From: Gammaproteobacteria bacterium | GTDB lineage: Bacteria > Pseudomonadota > Gammaproteobacteria > Pseudomonadales > UBA5518 | Reading direction: 5' to 3' | DNA length: 64,000 nucleotides | Assembly: GCA_016705365.1 (NCBI GenBank) | Contig: JADIYI010000008.1 | Location: forward strand, 124,001-188,000 | In this document: positions 54,664-62,518 of the stretch, piece after piece | Layout: each line of letters opens with the position of its first letter | Numbering within the stretch: position 1 is the stretch's first letter | Made by a program: the position numbers and the translations under genes | The notes under the pieces: model-generated | Told to the model about the DNA's origin: nothing | Databases searched by the model: none | Seen by the model: only the letters and a program-made list of their open reading frames with translations

Positions 54664-54709
54664 CCCCTCGCTATAAGATAGTAATTGATTACTATCTTAT
54701 AGCGAGGGG
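54664..54709. promoter_or_regulatory. Perfect 46-bp palindrome, tetR operator
   Basis: Two 22-bp perfectly complementary arms around a 2-bp centre (arms begin CCCCTCGCTATAAG). It contains the predicted -10 (TAAGAT, minus strand 54699-54694) and the tetR ribosome site GAGGGG (54669-54664). The -35 TTGTAT lies at 54722-54717, 17 bp upstream. If a transcript began before the palindrome, the ribosome site would be locked in a hairpin. Confidence 0.85.
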
Positions 54710-54892
54710 AAGAAATATACAATCTGAGCTCCACGATGCGAAATAAAGAAATGGACGTTCCCGTCTCCTGACCCGAGGGCTACCATCGCTGATGGATACC
54801 TCAAGTGGCTGACGTCAAGCACGCAATCAGAAGGCGTCCATCAACGGGAATGTTGCGTCTGTCGGTATCGGTGTCGATGACGAATCCTGTGT
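54710..54892. other. Spacer left of the cytochrome b561-like gene
   Basis: 183 bp. Its left end carries the -35 of tetR. The rest shows no gene or clear terminator. Confidence 0.4.
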
Positions 54893-55378
54893 TCAGGTGA
54901 ACAGCTTTTTCAGCCGGTCGGCGCCGTGCAGCAGAACGAGGACGATAAGCAGGACGGCCATCCAGGTATGCAGGTCGAAGAACAGCGACCGCAATGCCGG
55001 GTTACTTTCCCCAAGTGCGGAAATATCCAGAAACCCGAAGGCCTTGACGTCATAGTCGTTATACATCGCCACAAAAAAACCGAGCGCGGGTTGTACCAGC
55101 AACAAGGGATAGAAGATCCACTGCAGCACGATCGGCGGGCGCTTCCACCAGTTTGACGGCGTGTAGAGCTTGTTCTTCTTGCGCCACCACCAGCGGATGA
55201 GCATCAGGGTGAGTATCGTGAGCCCGACGCCCGAATGGATCGACATGAGTATCTGTCTGACATCCAGTTCGAAGGTTGCGATCCGCCATCCCGACATGAG
55301 ATTGAAGGCGATGAGCACACCGGCGATCCAGTGCAGCACCTGGGCAAGCGTGTACTGGGATGATTTGCTTGAAAACAT
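54893..55378 (-). CDS. Cytochrome b561-like membrane protein
   Basis: 161 residues with four membrane helices (about 10-30, 44-62, 82-104, 135-156). Histidines in VLHWIAG, SIHSGVG, DLHTWMA and LLHGAD are placed as in dihaem b561 / YodB-type cytochromes, which move electrons from the quinone pool. A small one-gene unit; no partner reductase is seen nearby. Confidence 0.82.
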   Translation of the reverse strand: MFSSKSSQYTLAQVLHWIAGVLIAFNLMSGWRIATFELDVRQILMSIHSGVGLTILTLMLIRWWWRKKNKLYTPSNWWKRPPIVLQWIFYPLLLVQPALGFFVAMYNDYDVKAFGFLDISALGESNPALRSLFFDLHTWMAVLLIVLVLLHGADRLKKLFT

Positions 55379-55723
55379 GGGCTGTGATTCTCGGGTCAGA
55401 CACTCGGAGCTTTGATGAAGTTACGGGGTCCGGATTGACCCGCTGCAAAGTTTAATACGAAATCGATCCATAATCCGCTCGACTACGGCGGACGATGACC
55501 GGAAGAAATTCCGGTCGGCGTCATCTGCGCACACCATTGATCCGCTGGACCCGTCTGGTAGTCACGAAGCAGGCCGGATTTACCGATACCAAGCCAACCG
55601 GACGTCCCGGGTGGGACACAATATGGCACGGATGGTATTACTTACAGGCGCGGGCTTGATGCTTATCAAATGAGCAAGCTTGCGGGTGACAATCCATGAT
55701 CAAGAGACAACACCTCAACGGTG
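55379..55723. other. Spacer with GNRA hairpin
   Basis: 345 bp without a convincing gene. It contains a stem of GACCGGAA and TTCCGGTC around a GAAA tetraloop at 55497-55516, extended outward by GATGAC/GTCATC pairing. A structured RNA or repeat is possible, but no known RNA family is recognised. Confidence 0.4.
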
Positions 55724-55767
55724 GTCTCCCACGGCGATGAAACCTCGCCCGGCACGTGGCGCTCGAT

Positions 55768-55799
55768 GGAGAGGCGAGCCAGGAAATGGCTGCCTCTCC
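55768..55799 (-). terminator. Terminator-like stem after the di-iron gene (copy 1)
   Basis: GGAGAGGC and GCCTCTCC with an inner AGCC/GGCT pair, 21 bp after the stop. No T tract follows on the minus strand, so it may be an mRNA stability stem. Confidence 0.5.
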
Positions 55800-55819
55800 A
55801 GCGCCAAAGATCGGCCGGG

Positions 55820-56785
55820 TCAGGCTGCCAAGCCCACCGCTTGATACTTCGACAAGGTGCGGTCGGTGATCAGGCCGATTCGCTGAAGTTGCGGATAGGC
55901 ATAGTCACGGAAGGGATTGGGCTGCGCCTTGACGAATTCCGGTTCACTCATCTTCGAGAGCATTTCGGACTCCGCCTTCGCCATGTCGATTCCGAGACCC
56001 TCGTAGATCACTGCCATCGGATCGACCCCCTTCTGGCCCTCGCGCAGCTGCGGAGTCGTCGCGAGGAGTGTCATCGCCGTCCAGGCAAAATCCTCCAGAC
56101 GATCGCGATCACGCTCGTTCATCTTCGGGATCTCGTCTTTCATGTAGATCAGCCCGTAGGACACGTGCCGCGCCTCGTCCTGTGCGGTGAGCTCGACCAC
56201 CCTGCGGAAGACCTCATCGTGGGTGAGCTTCGCCATGGTCTTGAACCCACCCATCGCGATGCTCTCCGCGATGACTTGCATGCCAACGCATTTCATCTGC
56301 CAGAGATCCGCCTGGAGCACGGCGTTGAGTAGCGCCTTGAGCCCGTGCATGATCGGATAGACACGGTCCAGGCGTTGGATGTATCGGTGGAAAACCTCGA
56401 CGTGACGGGCCTCGTCAATCACCTGGGTGGAAGCGTAGAGCTTGGCGTCCATGTCCGGCACGACCTCTACGAGCTGTCCGCAGATCATCATCGCACCCTG
56501 CTCGCCGTGCAGGAAATTGGACAGCAGGTGGGCCGACTTCCGTTTGGCGAGTTCAATCTGGTTCTCCTTCGAGAGTGCCTTCACGAAGTCGAAGGGTTCG
56601 GCATTCGGAGCGCTCATGTCTCCGACCGCAGCCGGATCGGTCTTTATCTCCCAGGGAATGTCAGTGGCCGCGTTCCACTGCTCTTTCTTGGCTACCTCAT
56701 ATAGATCACGCAGTGGCTTGATGTTCGATTCGTAGTCGTAGCGCCAGAGTACTTGGACAGCGGTATCGATCATTTCAAAACTCAT
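55820..56785 (-). CDS. Ferritin-like di-iron protein (copy 1)
   Basis: 321 residues. The six ligands of a carboxylate-bridged di-iron site in a four-helix bundle are visible: Glu95 (HGEQGAMM), Glu125 and His128 (DEARH), Glu174 (AESIAM), Glu204 and His207 (DEARH). The layout E, ExxH, E, ExxH is that of ribonucleotide-reductase-R2-like and AurF-like oxygenases. It lies 3 bp after a ferredoxin that could supply electrons. Substrate unknown; a hydroxylase or desaturase is the likely role. Confidence 0.85.
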   Translation of the reverse strand: MSFEMIDTAVQVLWRYDYESNIKPLRDLYEVAKKEQWNAATDIPWEIKTDPAAVGDMSAPNAEPFDFVKALSKENQIELAKRKSAHLLSNFLHGEQGAMMICGQLVEVVPDMDAKLYASTQVIDEARHVEVFHRYIQRLDRVYPIMHGLKALLNAVLQADLWQMKCVGMQVIAESIAMGGFKTMAKLTHDEVFRRVVELTAQDEARHVSYGLIYMKDEIPKMNERDRDRLEDFAWTAMTLLATTPQLREGQKGVDPMAVIYEGLGIDMAKAESEMLSKMSEPEFVKAQPNPFRDYAYPQLQRIGLITDRTLSKYQAVGLAA

Positions 56786-56788
56786 GTT

Positions 56789-57094
56789 CTAGATCTCCAG
56801 GTTGGTTGGGATGAACTCACCCGGCGTGGAGTCTCCAGCCGGCATGGACGGGGCGCGAGTGTCGCCCGCCGAGGAATCGGCGGGCGAGAGATCCGGTGTG
56901 CCCGGGCGGAGTCCACCCAGGGGACAGTAGTCGGAAGCCTCGAGACACGCTTCCATTTCCGCGGGAGTCTCTGGCTGTTTGAACACACGGGCGGTGTCAC
57001 TGCCGTCGGGAATCTCGATGTTCCCTGGAGCGCGTTCCAGGCACAGCCCGCAGCCGATGCAGTCTTCGTCAACAACTTCGAAGTGATGCAGCAT
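56789..57094 (-). CDS. Single-cluster ferredoxin (copy 1)
   Basis: 101 residues from ATG 57094. Cluster motif C-IGC-GLC (Cys12, 15, 18) with Cys57 followed by Pro; one [4Fe-4S] (or [3Fe-4S]) cluster. A Pro/Ser-rich tail of about 40 residues is unusual for these ferredoxins. Four bases before the di-iron gene, so a two-gene operon and electron donor is the simplest reading. Confidence 0.85.
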   Translation of the reverse strand: MLHHFEVVDEDCIGCGLCLERAPGNIEIPDGSDTARVFKQPETPAEMEACLEASDYCPLGGLRPGTPDLSPADSSAGDTRAPSMPAGDSTPGEFIPTNLEI

Positions 57095-57189
57095 CTGAAG
57101 AAATCTCCGAGTGCGGTGTGCGGCGCATCCGATCTTGTTTGAACTTATATGCCGCACCAACTATGACGTCAAACCAAATCGATGCGCAT

Positions 57190-57275
57190 GACGCAAACGT
57201 AATTGTTTTCGCATCATGGAAGCGCAAAACATGAAGCAAACGTAATTTTTTTTCGCATTATGAAAACGCAAATCC
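57190..57275. repeat. 43-bp imperfect tandem repeat upstream of ferredoxin 1
   Basis: Two units share GCAAACGTAATT (57193-57204 and 57236-57247) and TTTCGCATNATG followed by CGCAAA. Each unit has inverted TTTTCGC / GCGCAAAA-type arms, so it may bind a regulator dimer. Only the first GCAAACGTAATT survives at copy 2 (61099-61110). Confidence 0.6.
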
Positions 57276-57591
57276 GGATACCCGACCCTGTCAGTGGATT
57301 GGCGGCGCGCATGGCGATGAGTCGGTTGTGCTTGCGTGGATTGTCCCAGCCCGATCGCACATGTGCGAATCGTATCGGGGCACGGGGAAGCTGAATTTCC
57401 GGTGCGTCTTGTTGAATCCGTCGCACGACGAAAGTCCGTCTGGATCTGTCAAATCACGGTCGCCCAGTACCCGATGCCATCCATGGCGACGAACTCGACC
57501 GGTGCGAGCGCGCGACAGGATACGATCGATTTACCGCCAACAAGCAATGAGTTTGATCGATCGCTGCTGTTCGGTGAAAAGCTTGGCCTCG
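57276..57591. other. Spacer with no clear gene
   Basis: About 315 bp between the ferredoxin promoter region and the transposase fragment. Open frames here are short and not family-like. Confidence 0.4.
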
Positions 57592-57717
57592 TCAGCAGAA
57601 TCCATGGGTAAATTTCGGCTCGGATAGAACGCCGCACGCATGATGCAAGGCGATTTCCATGGTGTGGAAGGTTCGAAAGCCGAAGGCTTTTCTGGAGCTC
57701 AGGTTTACCTCAAGTCG
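57592..57717 (-). mobile_element. C-terminal fragment of an ISL3-like transposase
   Basis: The minus strand encodes NLSSRKAFGFRTFHTMEIAL and HHACGVLSEPKFTHGFC before a stop, resembling the C-terminus of ISL3/IS204-type transposases (KSYGFRT ... LPEPxxTHRFC). Only about 40 residues remain and no inverted repeat was found. It overlaps the end of the flavoprotein gene by a few bases. Confidence 0.6.
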
Positions 57718-59428
57718 CGCCCGGGTGGCGCGCGCCGTCACAGGCGTGCTCCGCCGCCAGGAAACCGAACACCATCGCCGGACCGATCGTCCCTCCGGCA
57801 CCGGGATAGGTTTCACCCATCATCGACGCCGAACAGTTGCCGGCCGCATACAGTCCGGGGATAGGTCGCCCGGCGGTATCGAGTGCGCGCCCCTGCGGAT
57901 CCGTCACCACGCCACCCTTGGTTCCCAGATCGCCCGGATAGACCTTCACCGCATAGAACGGCGGCTTCTCGATCGGTGCAAGACAGGGGTTCGGAGTTAC
58001 CTGCGGATCGCTGTAGTAGCGGTCCGAGATTGTCTCACCACGTCCGAAGTCCTGGTCGCGACCGCTGCGCGCGAAACCGTTGAAGCGCGCGACACTCGCC
58101 GCGAGTCCCGCGGGATCGACGTCGATCGCGCGCGCGAGTTCCGCCAGCGATTCGGCGCGCACCAGGAAGCCATCACGAATCGATGCCGGCAACGCAGCAT
58201 CGGGCTGGATCGAACCGGGGCGCACCGGGCCCACCGGGTAGCGACGGCGGAACGTCGCATCGAACACCAGCTGCGCCGGGATTGCCGGGGTGCCGCTGCG
58301 GTGCGCAGCGTACATCCCTTTTACGAAATCGTTGTACGACGACGATTCATTGACGAAGCGCCGACCCGCGCGATCGACCAGCATCGACCCCGGCATGCCT
58401 TTTTCCATCACGATCACACGCGGATTGGGATCACCCGGAACCTTGAACACCGGGCACCACCACGCCTGGTCCATCAGGTCCAGTGCCGCACCCGCTTCCT
58501 CGGCGATACGGATCGCGTCACCCTCGTTGTCCGGACACCCGGCCGCCCAATCGGCTCCGATCGGCATCTCCTGATAACGCTGGCGCATCGCGGCATTCTT
58601 CTCGAACCCGCCCGCCGCGAGCAGCACGCCGCGCACGACCCGCACGCGCACGCTGCGTCCGTCGTGTCCAACCACCGCTCCAGTGACCCGCCCGTCCTCG
58701 AGCACCAGTTCATGCAATGGGGAATCCAGCCACAAGGGTACATCGCGATCAACCAGCGACAGACGCAGCCTTGCGACCAACGAGGCTCCGAGCGTGTAAC
58801 AGGTATTGCCGGCGCCGGCGAGCCGTGCACTCAGGTTGAGGTAGTAAGCGGCGGCACGCCGGGCGACCAGCGCCAAGCGCTGCGGCCCGCCGAGCAGCAA
58901 CGCGGGGACGTCGGATGCCTTGATGCTCATGAACGGCAGCGGGCGGCTGTGTTCGAAACCCAGACGCTGGCGCGTGCGCTCGGCTCCCAGCTGCATCGCT
59001 TCGAACTCGGGGGGTTCGATGGTTCGCGCTCCGGGTTTTCCACCCGGCGCCTCGGCGTAGTAGTCGGAGTAGGTCGGTACCGGTTCGAATGCCACGTGAC
59101 TGCGCGCGGCAAGATACTCGACCATCCGCGGCGCGGCGTCGACATAGGCCGCAAGGCGTGGGCCGGGCACGCGACCGGCGACAATGTGTTCGAGGTATCG
59201 CAAGCCCTCGTCACGCGAATCACGGATTCCGAGCGCCGCCATTCCCGGGTTCGCGGGCACCCAGATCGCGCCACCGGACATCGCGGTGGAACCGCCGAAG
59301 CAAGTCGATTTCTCGATCACCAGTGTGCGGACGCCGAGATCGGCCGCACGCAGGGCAGACGTCATCCCGGCTGCTCCGGAACCGACGACCAGCCAGTCAA
59401 CTTCTTCGTCCCACTTCATTGTTCGCAT
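57710..59428 (-). CDS. FAD-dependent oxidoreductase, 3-ketosteroid dehydrogenase-like
   Basis: 572 residues. N-terminal FAD motif VVGSGAAGM (14-22), a flavin-binding TLVIEKSTCFGGSTAMSGG and the C-terminal YPGAGGTIGP (541-550) typical of 3-ketosteroid delta-1-dehydrogenases and fumarate-reductase-like flavoproteins. These enzymes introduce double bases in steroid rings or related ketones. It lies between the two ferredoxin/di-iron copies and reads in the same direction. Substrate not provable from sequence. Confidence 0.85.
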   Translation of the reverse strand: MRTMKWDEEVDWLVVGSGAAGMTSALRAADLGVRTLVIEKSTCFGGSTAMSGGAIWVPANPGMAALGIRDSRDEGLRYLEHIVAGRVPGPRLAAYVDAAPRMVEYLAARSHVAFEPVPTYSDYYAEAPGGKPGARTIEPPEFEAMQLGAERTRQRLGFEHSRPLPFMSIKASDVPALLLGGPQRLALVARRAAAYYLNLSARLAGAGNTCYTLGASLVARLRLSLVDRDVPLWLDSPLHELVLEDGRVTGAVVGHDGRSVRVRVVRGVLLAAGGFEKNAAMRQRYQEMPIGADWAAGCPDNEGDAIRIAEEAGAALDLMDQAWWCPVFKVPGDPNPRVIVMEKGMPGSMLVDRAGRRFVNESSSYNDFVKGMYAAHRSGTPAIPAQLVFDATFRRRYPVGPVRPGSIQPDAALPASIRDGFLVRAESLAELARAIDVDPAGLAASVARFNGFARSGRDQDFGRGETISDRYYSDPQVTPNPCLAPIEKPPFYAVKVYPGDLGTKGGVVTDPQGRALDTAGRPIPGLYAAGNCSASMMGETYPGAGGTIGPAMVFGFLAAEHACDGARHPGAT

Positions 59429-59673
59429 GCTCCGCGCACACCGGCGCGCACCGCCGGCGCGCTGGAGTATAAGGCCGCGATGCCTCGAATGAGCTGGCGC
59501 TTCATTACCGGGGAATTACAGTGCGCGCAGTCAGCCGCTGCGCGAGTCGAGCACCACGACCGGGAAACGGCAGCCGCTCCTCTGCCACTGCGGGAGAGGA
59601 CGAATTCGAAGCTCCCCATCAGAGCAGGAGTCTCCCACGGCAATGAAATCTCGCCCGGCACGTGGCGCTCGAT

Positions 59674-59705
59674 GGAGAGGCGAGCCAGGAAATGGCTGCC
59701 TCTCC
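59674..59705 (-). terminator. Terminator-like stem after the di-iron gene (copy 2)
   Basis: Identical stem and position to the one at 55768-55799. Confidence 0.5.
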
Positions 59706-59725
59706 AGCGCCAAAGATCGGCCGGG

Positions 59726-60691
59726 TCAGGCTGCCAAGCCCACCGCTTGATACTTCGACAAGGTGCGGTCGGTGATCAGGCCGATTCGCTGAAGTTGCGG
59801 ATAGGCATAGTCACGGAAGGGATTGGGCTGCGCCTTGACGAATTCCGGTTCACTCATCTTCGAGAGCATTTCGGACTGCGCCTTCACCATGTCGATTCCG
59901 AGACCCTCGTAGATCACTGCCATCGGGTCGACCTCCTTCTGGCCCTCGCGCAGCTGCGGAGTCGTCGCGAGGAGTGTCATCGCCGTCCAGGCAAAATCCT
60001 CCAGACGATCACGATCACGCTCGTTCATCTTCGGGATCTCGTCTTTCATGTAGATCAGCCCGTAGGACACGTGCCGCGCCTCGTCCTGTGCGGTGAGCTC
60101 GACCACCCTGCGGAAGACCTCATCGTGGGTGAGCTTCGCCATGGTCTTGAAACTACCCATCGCGATGCTCTCCGCGATGATCTGCATGCCAACGCATTTC
60201 ATCTGCCAGAGATCCGCCTGGAGCACGGCGTTGAGTAGCGCCTTGAGCCCGTGCATGATCGGATAGACACGGTCCAGGCGTTGGATGTATCGGTGGAAAA
60301 CCTCGACGTGACGGGCCTCGTCAATCACCTGGGTGGAAGCGTAGAGCTTGGCGTCCATGTCCGGCACGACCTCTACGAGCTGTCCGCAGATCATCATCGC
60401 ACCCTGCTCGCCGTGCAGAAAAGTGGACAGCAGATGGGCCGACTTCCGTTTGGCGAGTTCAATCTGGTTCTCCTTCGAGAGCGCCTTCACGAAGTCGAAG
60501 GGTTCGGCATTCGGAGCGCTCATGTCTCCGACCGCAGCCGGATCGGTCTTGATCTCCCAGGGAATGTCAGTGGCCGCGTTCCACTGCTCTTTCTTGGCTA
60601 CCTCGTATAGATCACGCAGTGGCTTGATGTTCGATTCGTAGTCGTAGCGCCAGAGTACCTGGACGGTGGCATCGATCGTTTCAAAACTCAT
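59726..60691 (-). CDS. Ferritin-like di-iron protein (copy 2)
   Basis: 321 residues, about 97 percent identical to copy 1. All di-iron ligands are conserved (Glu95, Glu125/His128, Glu174, Glu204/His207). Substitutions visible include M5T, T8A, A9T, N90T, V171I, G180S, G253E, A269V and E272Q, all outside the ligands. Both copies are intact, so both may be functional. Confidence 0.85.
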   Translation of the reverse strand: MSFETIDATVQVLWRYDYESNIKPLRDLYEVAKKEQWNAATDIPWEIKTDPAAVGDMSAPNAEPFDFVKALSKENQIELAKRKSAHLLSTFLHGEQGAMMICGQLVEVVPDMDAKLYASTQVIDEARHVEVFHRYIQRLDRVYPIMHGLKALLNAVLQADLWQMKCVGMQIIAESIAMGSFKTMAKLTHDEVFRRVVELTAQDEARHVSYGLIYMKDEIPKMNERDRDRLEDFAWTAMTLLATTPQLREGQKEVDPMAVIYEGLGIDMVKAQSEMLSKMSEPEFVKAQPNPFRDYAYPQLQRIGLITDRTLSKYQAVGLAA

Positions 60692-60694
60692 GGT

Positions 60695-61000
60695 CTAGAT
60701 CTCCAAGTTGGTTGGGATAAGCTCACCCGGCGTGGCGTCTCCAGCCGGTATGGACGGGGCGCGAGTGTCGCCCGCCGAGGAATCGGCGGGCGAGAGATCG
60801 GGTGTGCCTGGGCGGAGTCCACCCAGGGGACAGTAGTCGGAAGCCTCGAGACACGCTTCCATTTCCGCGGGAGTCTCTGGCTGTTTGAACACACGGGCGG
60901 TGTCACTGCCGTCGGGAATCTCGATGTTCCCTGGAGCGCGTTCCAGGCACAGCCCGCAGCCGATGCAGTCTTCGTCAACGACTTCGAAGTGATGCAGCAT
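60695..61000 (-). CDS. Single-cluster ferredoxin (copy 2)
   Basis: 101 residues; cluster motif and tail as in copy 1, differing at three tail positions (M to I, S to A, F to L). Pairs with the di-iron protein 3 bp downstream. Confidence 0.85.
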   Translation of the reverse strand: MLHHFEVVDEDCIGCGLCLERAPGNIEIPDGSDTARVFKQPETPAEMEACLEASDYCPLGGLRPGTPDLSPADSSAGDTRAPSIPAGDATPGELIPTNLEI

Positions 61001-61159
61001 CTGAAGAAATCTCCGAGTGCGGTGTGCGGCGCATCCGATCTTGTTTGAACTTATATGCCGCACCAACTGTGACGTCAAACCAAATCGTTGAGGATGACGC
61101 AAACGTAATTTCTCCCGAAGGATTTGCGATTGCGCCGCAGTGAAATGGTAGGCATAAGC

Positions 61160-61304
61160 TCCACAGCAGAGGTGAATCATGACAAGTGTGGCAAAGAAGA
61201 AAAGGCGGCGCGTCGCGCAATCGATACTCCAACGAGTACAAAGCCGAGGCGCTTGCGTTGGGCGAAAAGATCGGTGTAGCAGCGGCTGCCGGGCAGCTGC
61301 GTGA
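61160..61304 (+). mobile_element. IS3-family OrfA remnant
   Basis: ATG 61160 opens a short frame with basic KKKRRR. After a frame change the sequence reads YSNEYKAEALALGEKIGVAAAAGQL, the helix-turn-helix start of IS3-type OrfA transposases. The rest of the element is missing. A degraded insertion sequence at the right edge of repeat copy 2. Confidence 0.6.
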
Positions 61305-61415
61305 GATATTGCTCTCGCGTTCGCAGATTGCGTATTCCGGCTGAAACTGGACCGTGACAGGGCACACCGCGCAACTTAGACTCCGGGTACACCTGAGCTG
61401 CGAGACCCCTCCGTC

Positions 61416-62162
61416 ATGATAAAAGCAATCTGCTTTCTGAAACGCAATCCCGCGCTCAGCGCCGAGCAATTCCACCGCCATTGGCGCGAGGTCCACGCGC
61501 CGCTGTTTGCGGATACGCCGCTGCGCCGACATATCCGTCGCTACGAACAGAACCCCCGCCTGCCCGCCGACTATGACCGGGCGCGGCGCGGCAGTGAGGT
61601 CGCGGATGCCGGCTTCGACGGCGTGACCGTGCTGTGGTACGACCGCCTGGAGGATTTTCATGCCATGGTCACCGACTCGCTGTACAAGGCGCAGGTGACG
61701 CCCGACGAACGCACCCTGCTGGACACCGCCGCCACCTGCTGGCTGATCGCCGGGCCCGAACAGGTCATCGTCGACAAGCCCGGCGGTCGCGCTCGTGCCC
61801 AGGCCAAACTGCTGTCGATCTTCCAGCGCAACCCCCGGCTCGACCGCGCAACCTTCCGCAAGCACTGGCACGAGAACCACGGCGGCCTGTTTCAGAACGT
61901 GCCGTCCCTGAACAAGGACATCCTGGCCTACGATCAGAATCCACGCCTGGACGAGGACTACGCGATGGCGCCGGAGCGCACCTACGACGGCGTCACGGAA
62001 CAGTGGTTCGAGTCTCTGGATACGTTTGTCGCCTCCCTCGAGGAGCCGGAGCAGGCGAGCATGGTGGTGCCCGATGTGCAGTACATGCTGAATACCAGCA
62101 CCGTGCATTTCCTGATGAGCGCGCCGCCCGCGGTGATCATTGCCGATGAGCAGACCCGTTAA
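61416..62162 (+). CDS. Tandem EthD-domain protein
   Basis: 248 residues made of two EthD-type ferredoxin-like repeats (about 1-110, 124-240), each beginning IKAICFLKRNPALSAEQFHRHW or LLSIFQRNPRLDRATFRKHW and containing a conserved His-Trp pair. EthD proteins accompany oxygenase or catabolic genes with unclear roles. It is convergent with the TPP enzyme and followed by a dead VOC gene. Confidence 0.85.
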   Translation: MIKAICFLKRNPALSAEQFHRHWREVHAPLFADTPLRRHIRRYEQNPRLPADYDRARRGSEVADAGFDGVTVLWYDRLEDFHAMVTDSLYKAQVTPDERTLLDTAATCWLIAGPEQVIVDKPGGRARAQAKLLSIFQRNPRLDRATFRKHWHENHGGLFQNVPSLNKDILAYDQNPRLDEDYAMAPERTYDGVTEQWFESLDTFVASLEEPEQASMVVPDVQYMLNTSTVHFLMSAPPAVIIADEQTR

Positions 62163-62174
62163 GCGGCATCGCCG

Positions 62175-62497
62175 GTGATCCACGCTCTCCACCATGTGGC
62201 GCTGTCGGTACGCGATATGGACCGCGCGAAGTGCATGAGCTGGGCCTGACCCACCTGTGTTTCAATGTCGACCGCATCGACGCGGAGTACCAGCGGCTGC
62301 TGGCAGCCGGGGTGCCCTTCCACACCGAGCCCCAGGACTTCGGCAGTTTCCGCGCCACCAACGGCAACCGACACGCGGATTTGCTGTTCAACACCGTCAA
62401 CCGCCGCTACGAACTCAAGCCAACCGTTGTGACCGCAAACCGGCCATTTGGCGAATGGGCGAGGTATTCCCCAACGCCGCCTGCGTGGTATCCATAG
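62175..62497 (+). pseudogene. VOC/glyoxalase-family gene with internal deletion
   Basis: The first part reads IHALHHVALSVRDMDRAK from GTG 62175; the frame then jumps, and VHELGLTHLCFNVDRIDAEYQRLLAAGVPFHTEPQDFG continues in another frame. The middle of the usual domain (metal-binding and core strands) is missing and the C-terminus is degenerate. It follows the EthD gene by 12 bp and was probably its partner. Confidence 0.65.
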
Positions 62498-62518
62498 TCG
62501 GATCGAAACCGTGACGCC

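Larger units (their letters stand above)
55724..57204. repeat. Direct repeat copy 1 (1481 bp)
   Basis: Near-identical, gap-free with 59630-61110. It contains a terminator-like hairpin, the di-iron protein gene, the ferredoxin gene and about 110 bp of upstream sequence. The two copies are 3906 bp apart. The proteins differ at about 9 of 321 and 3 of 101 positions. Confidence 0.9.
59630..61110. repeat. Direct repeat copy 2 (1481 bp)
   Basis: Same length and orientation as 55724-57204, no gaps. The flavoprotein is enclosed between the copies, so recombination between them would delete it. An IS3-like transposase remnant begins 50 bp after the right end. Confidence 0.9.

Noticed and set aside
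57659..60238. Plus-strand open frame of 859 codons
   Set aside because: Antisense to the flavoprotein and part of the di-iron gene; no signal or family motif.
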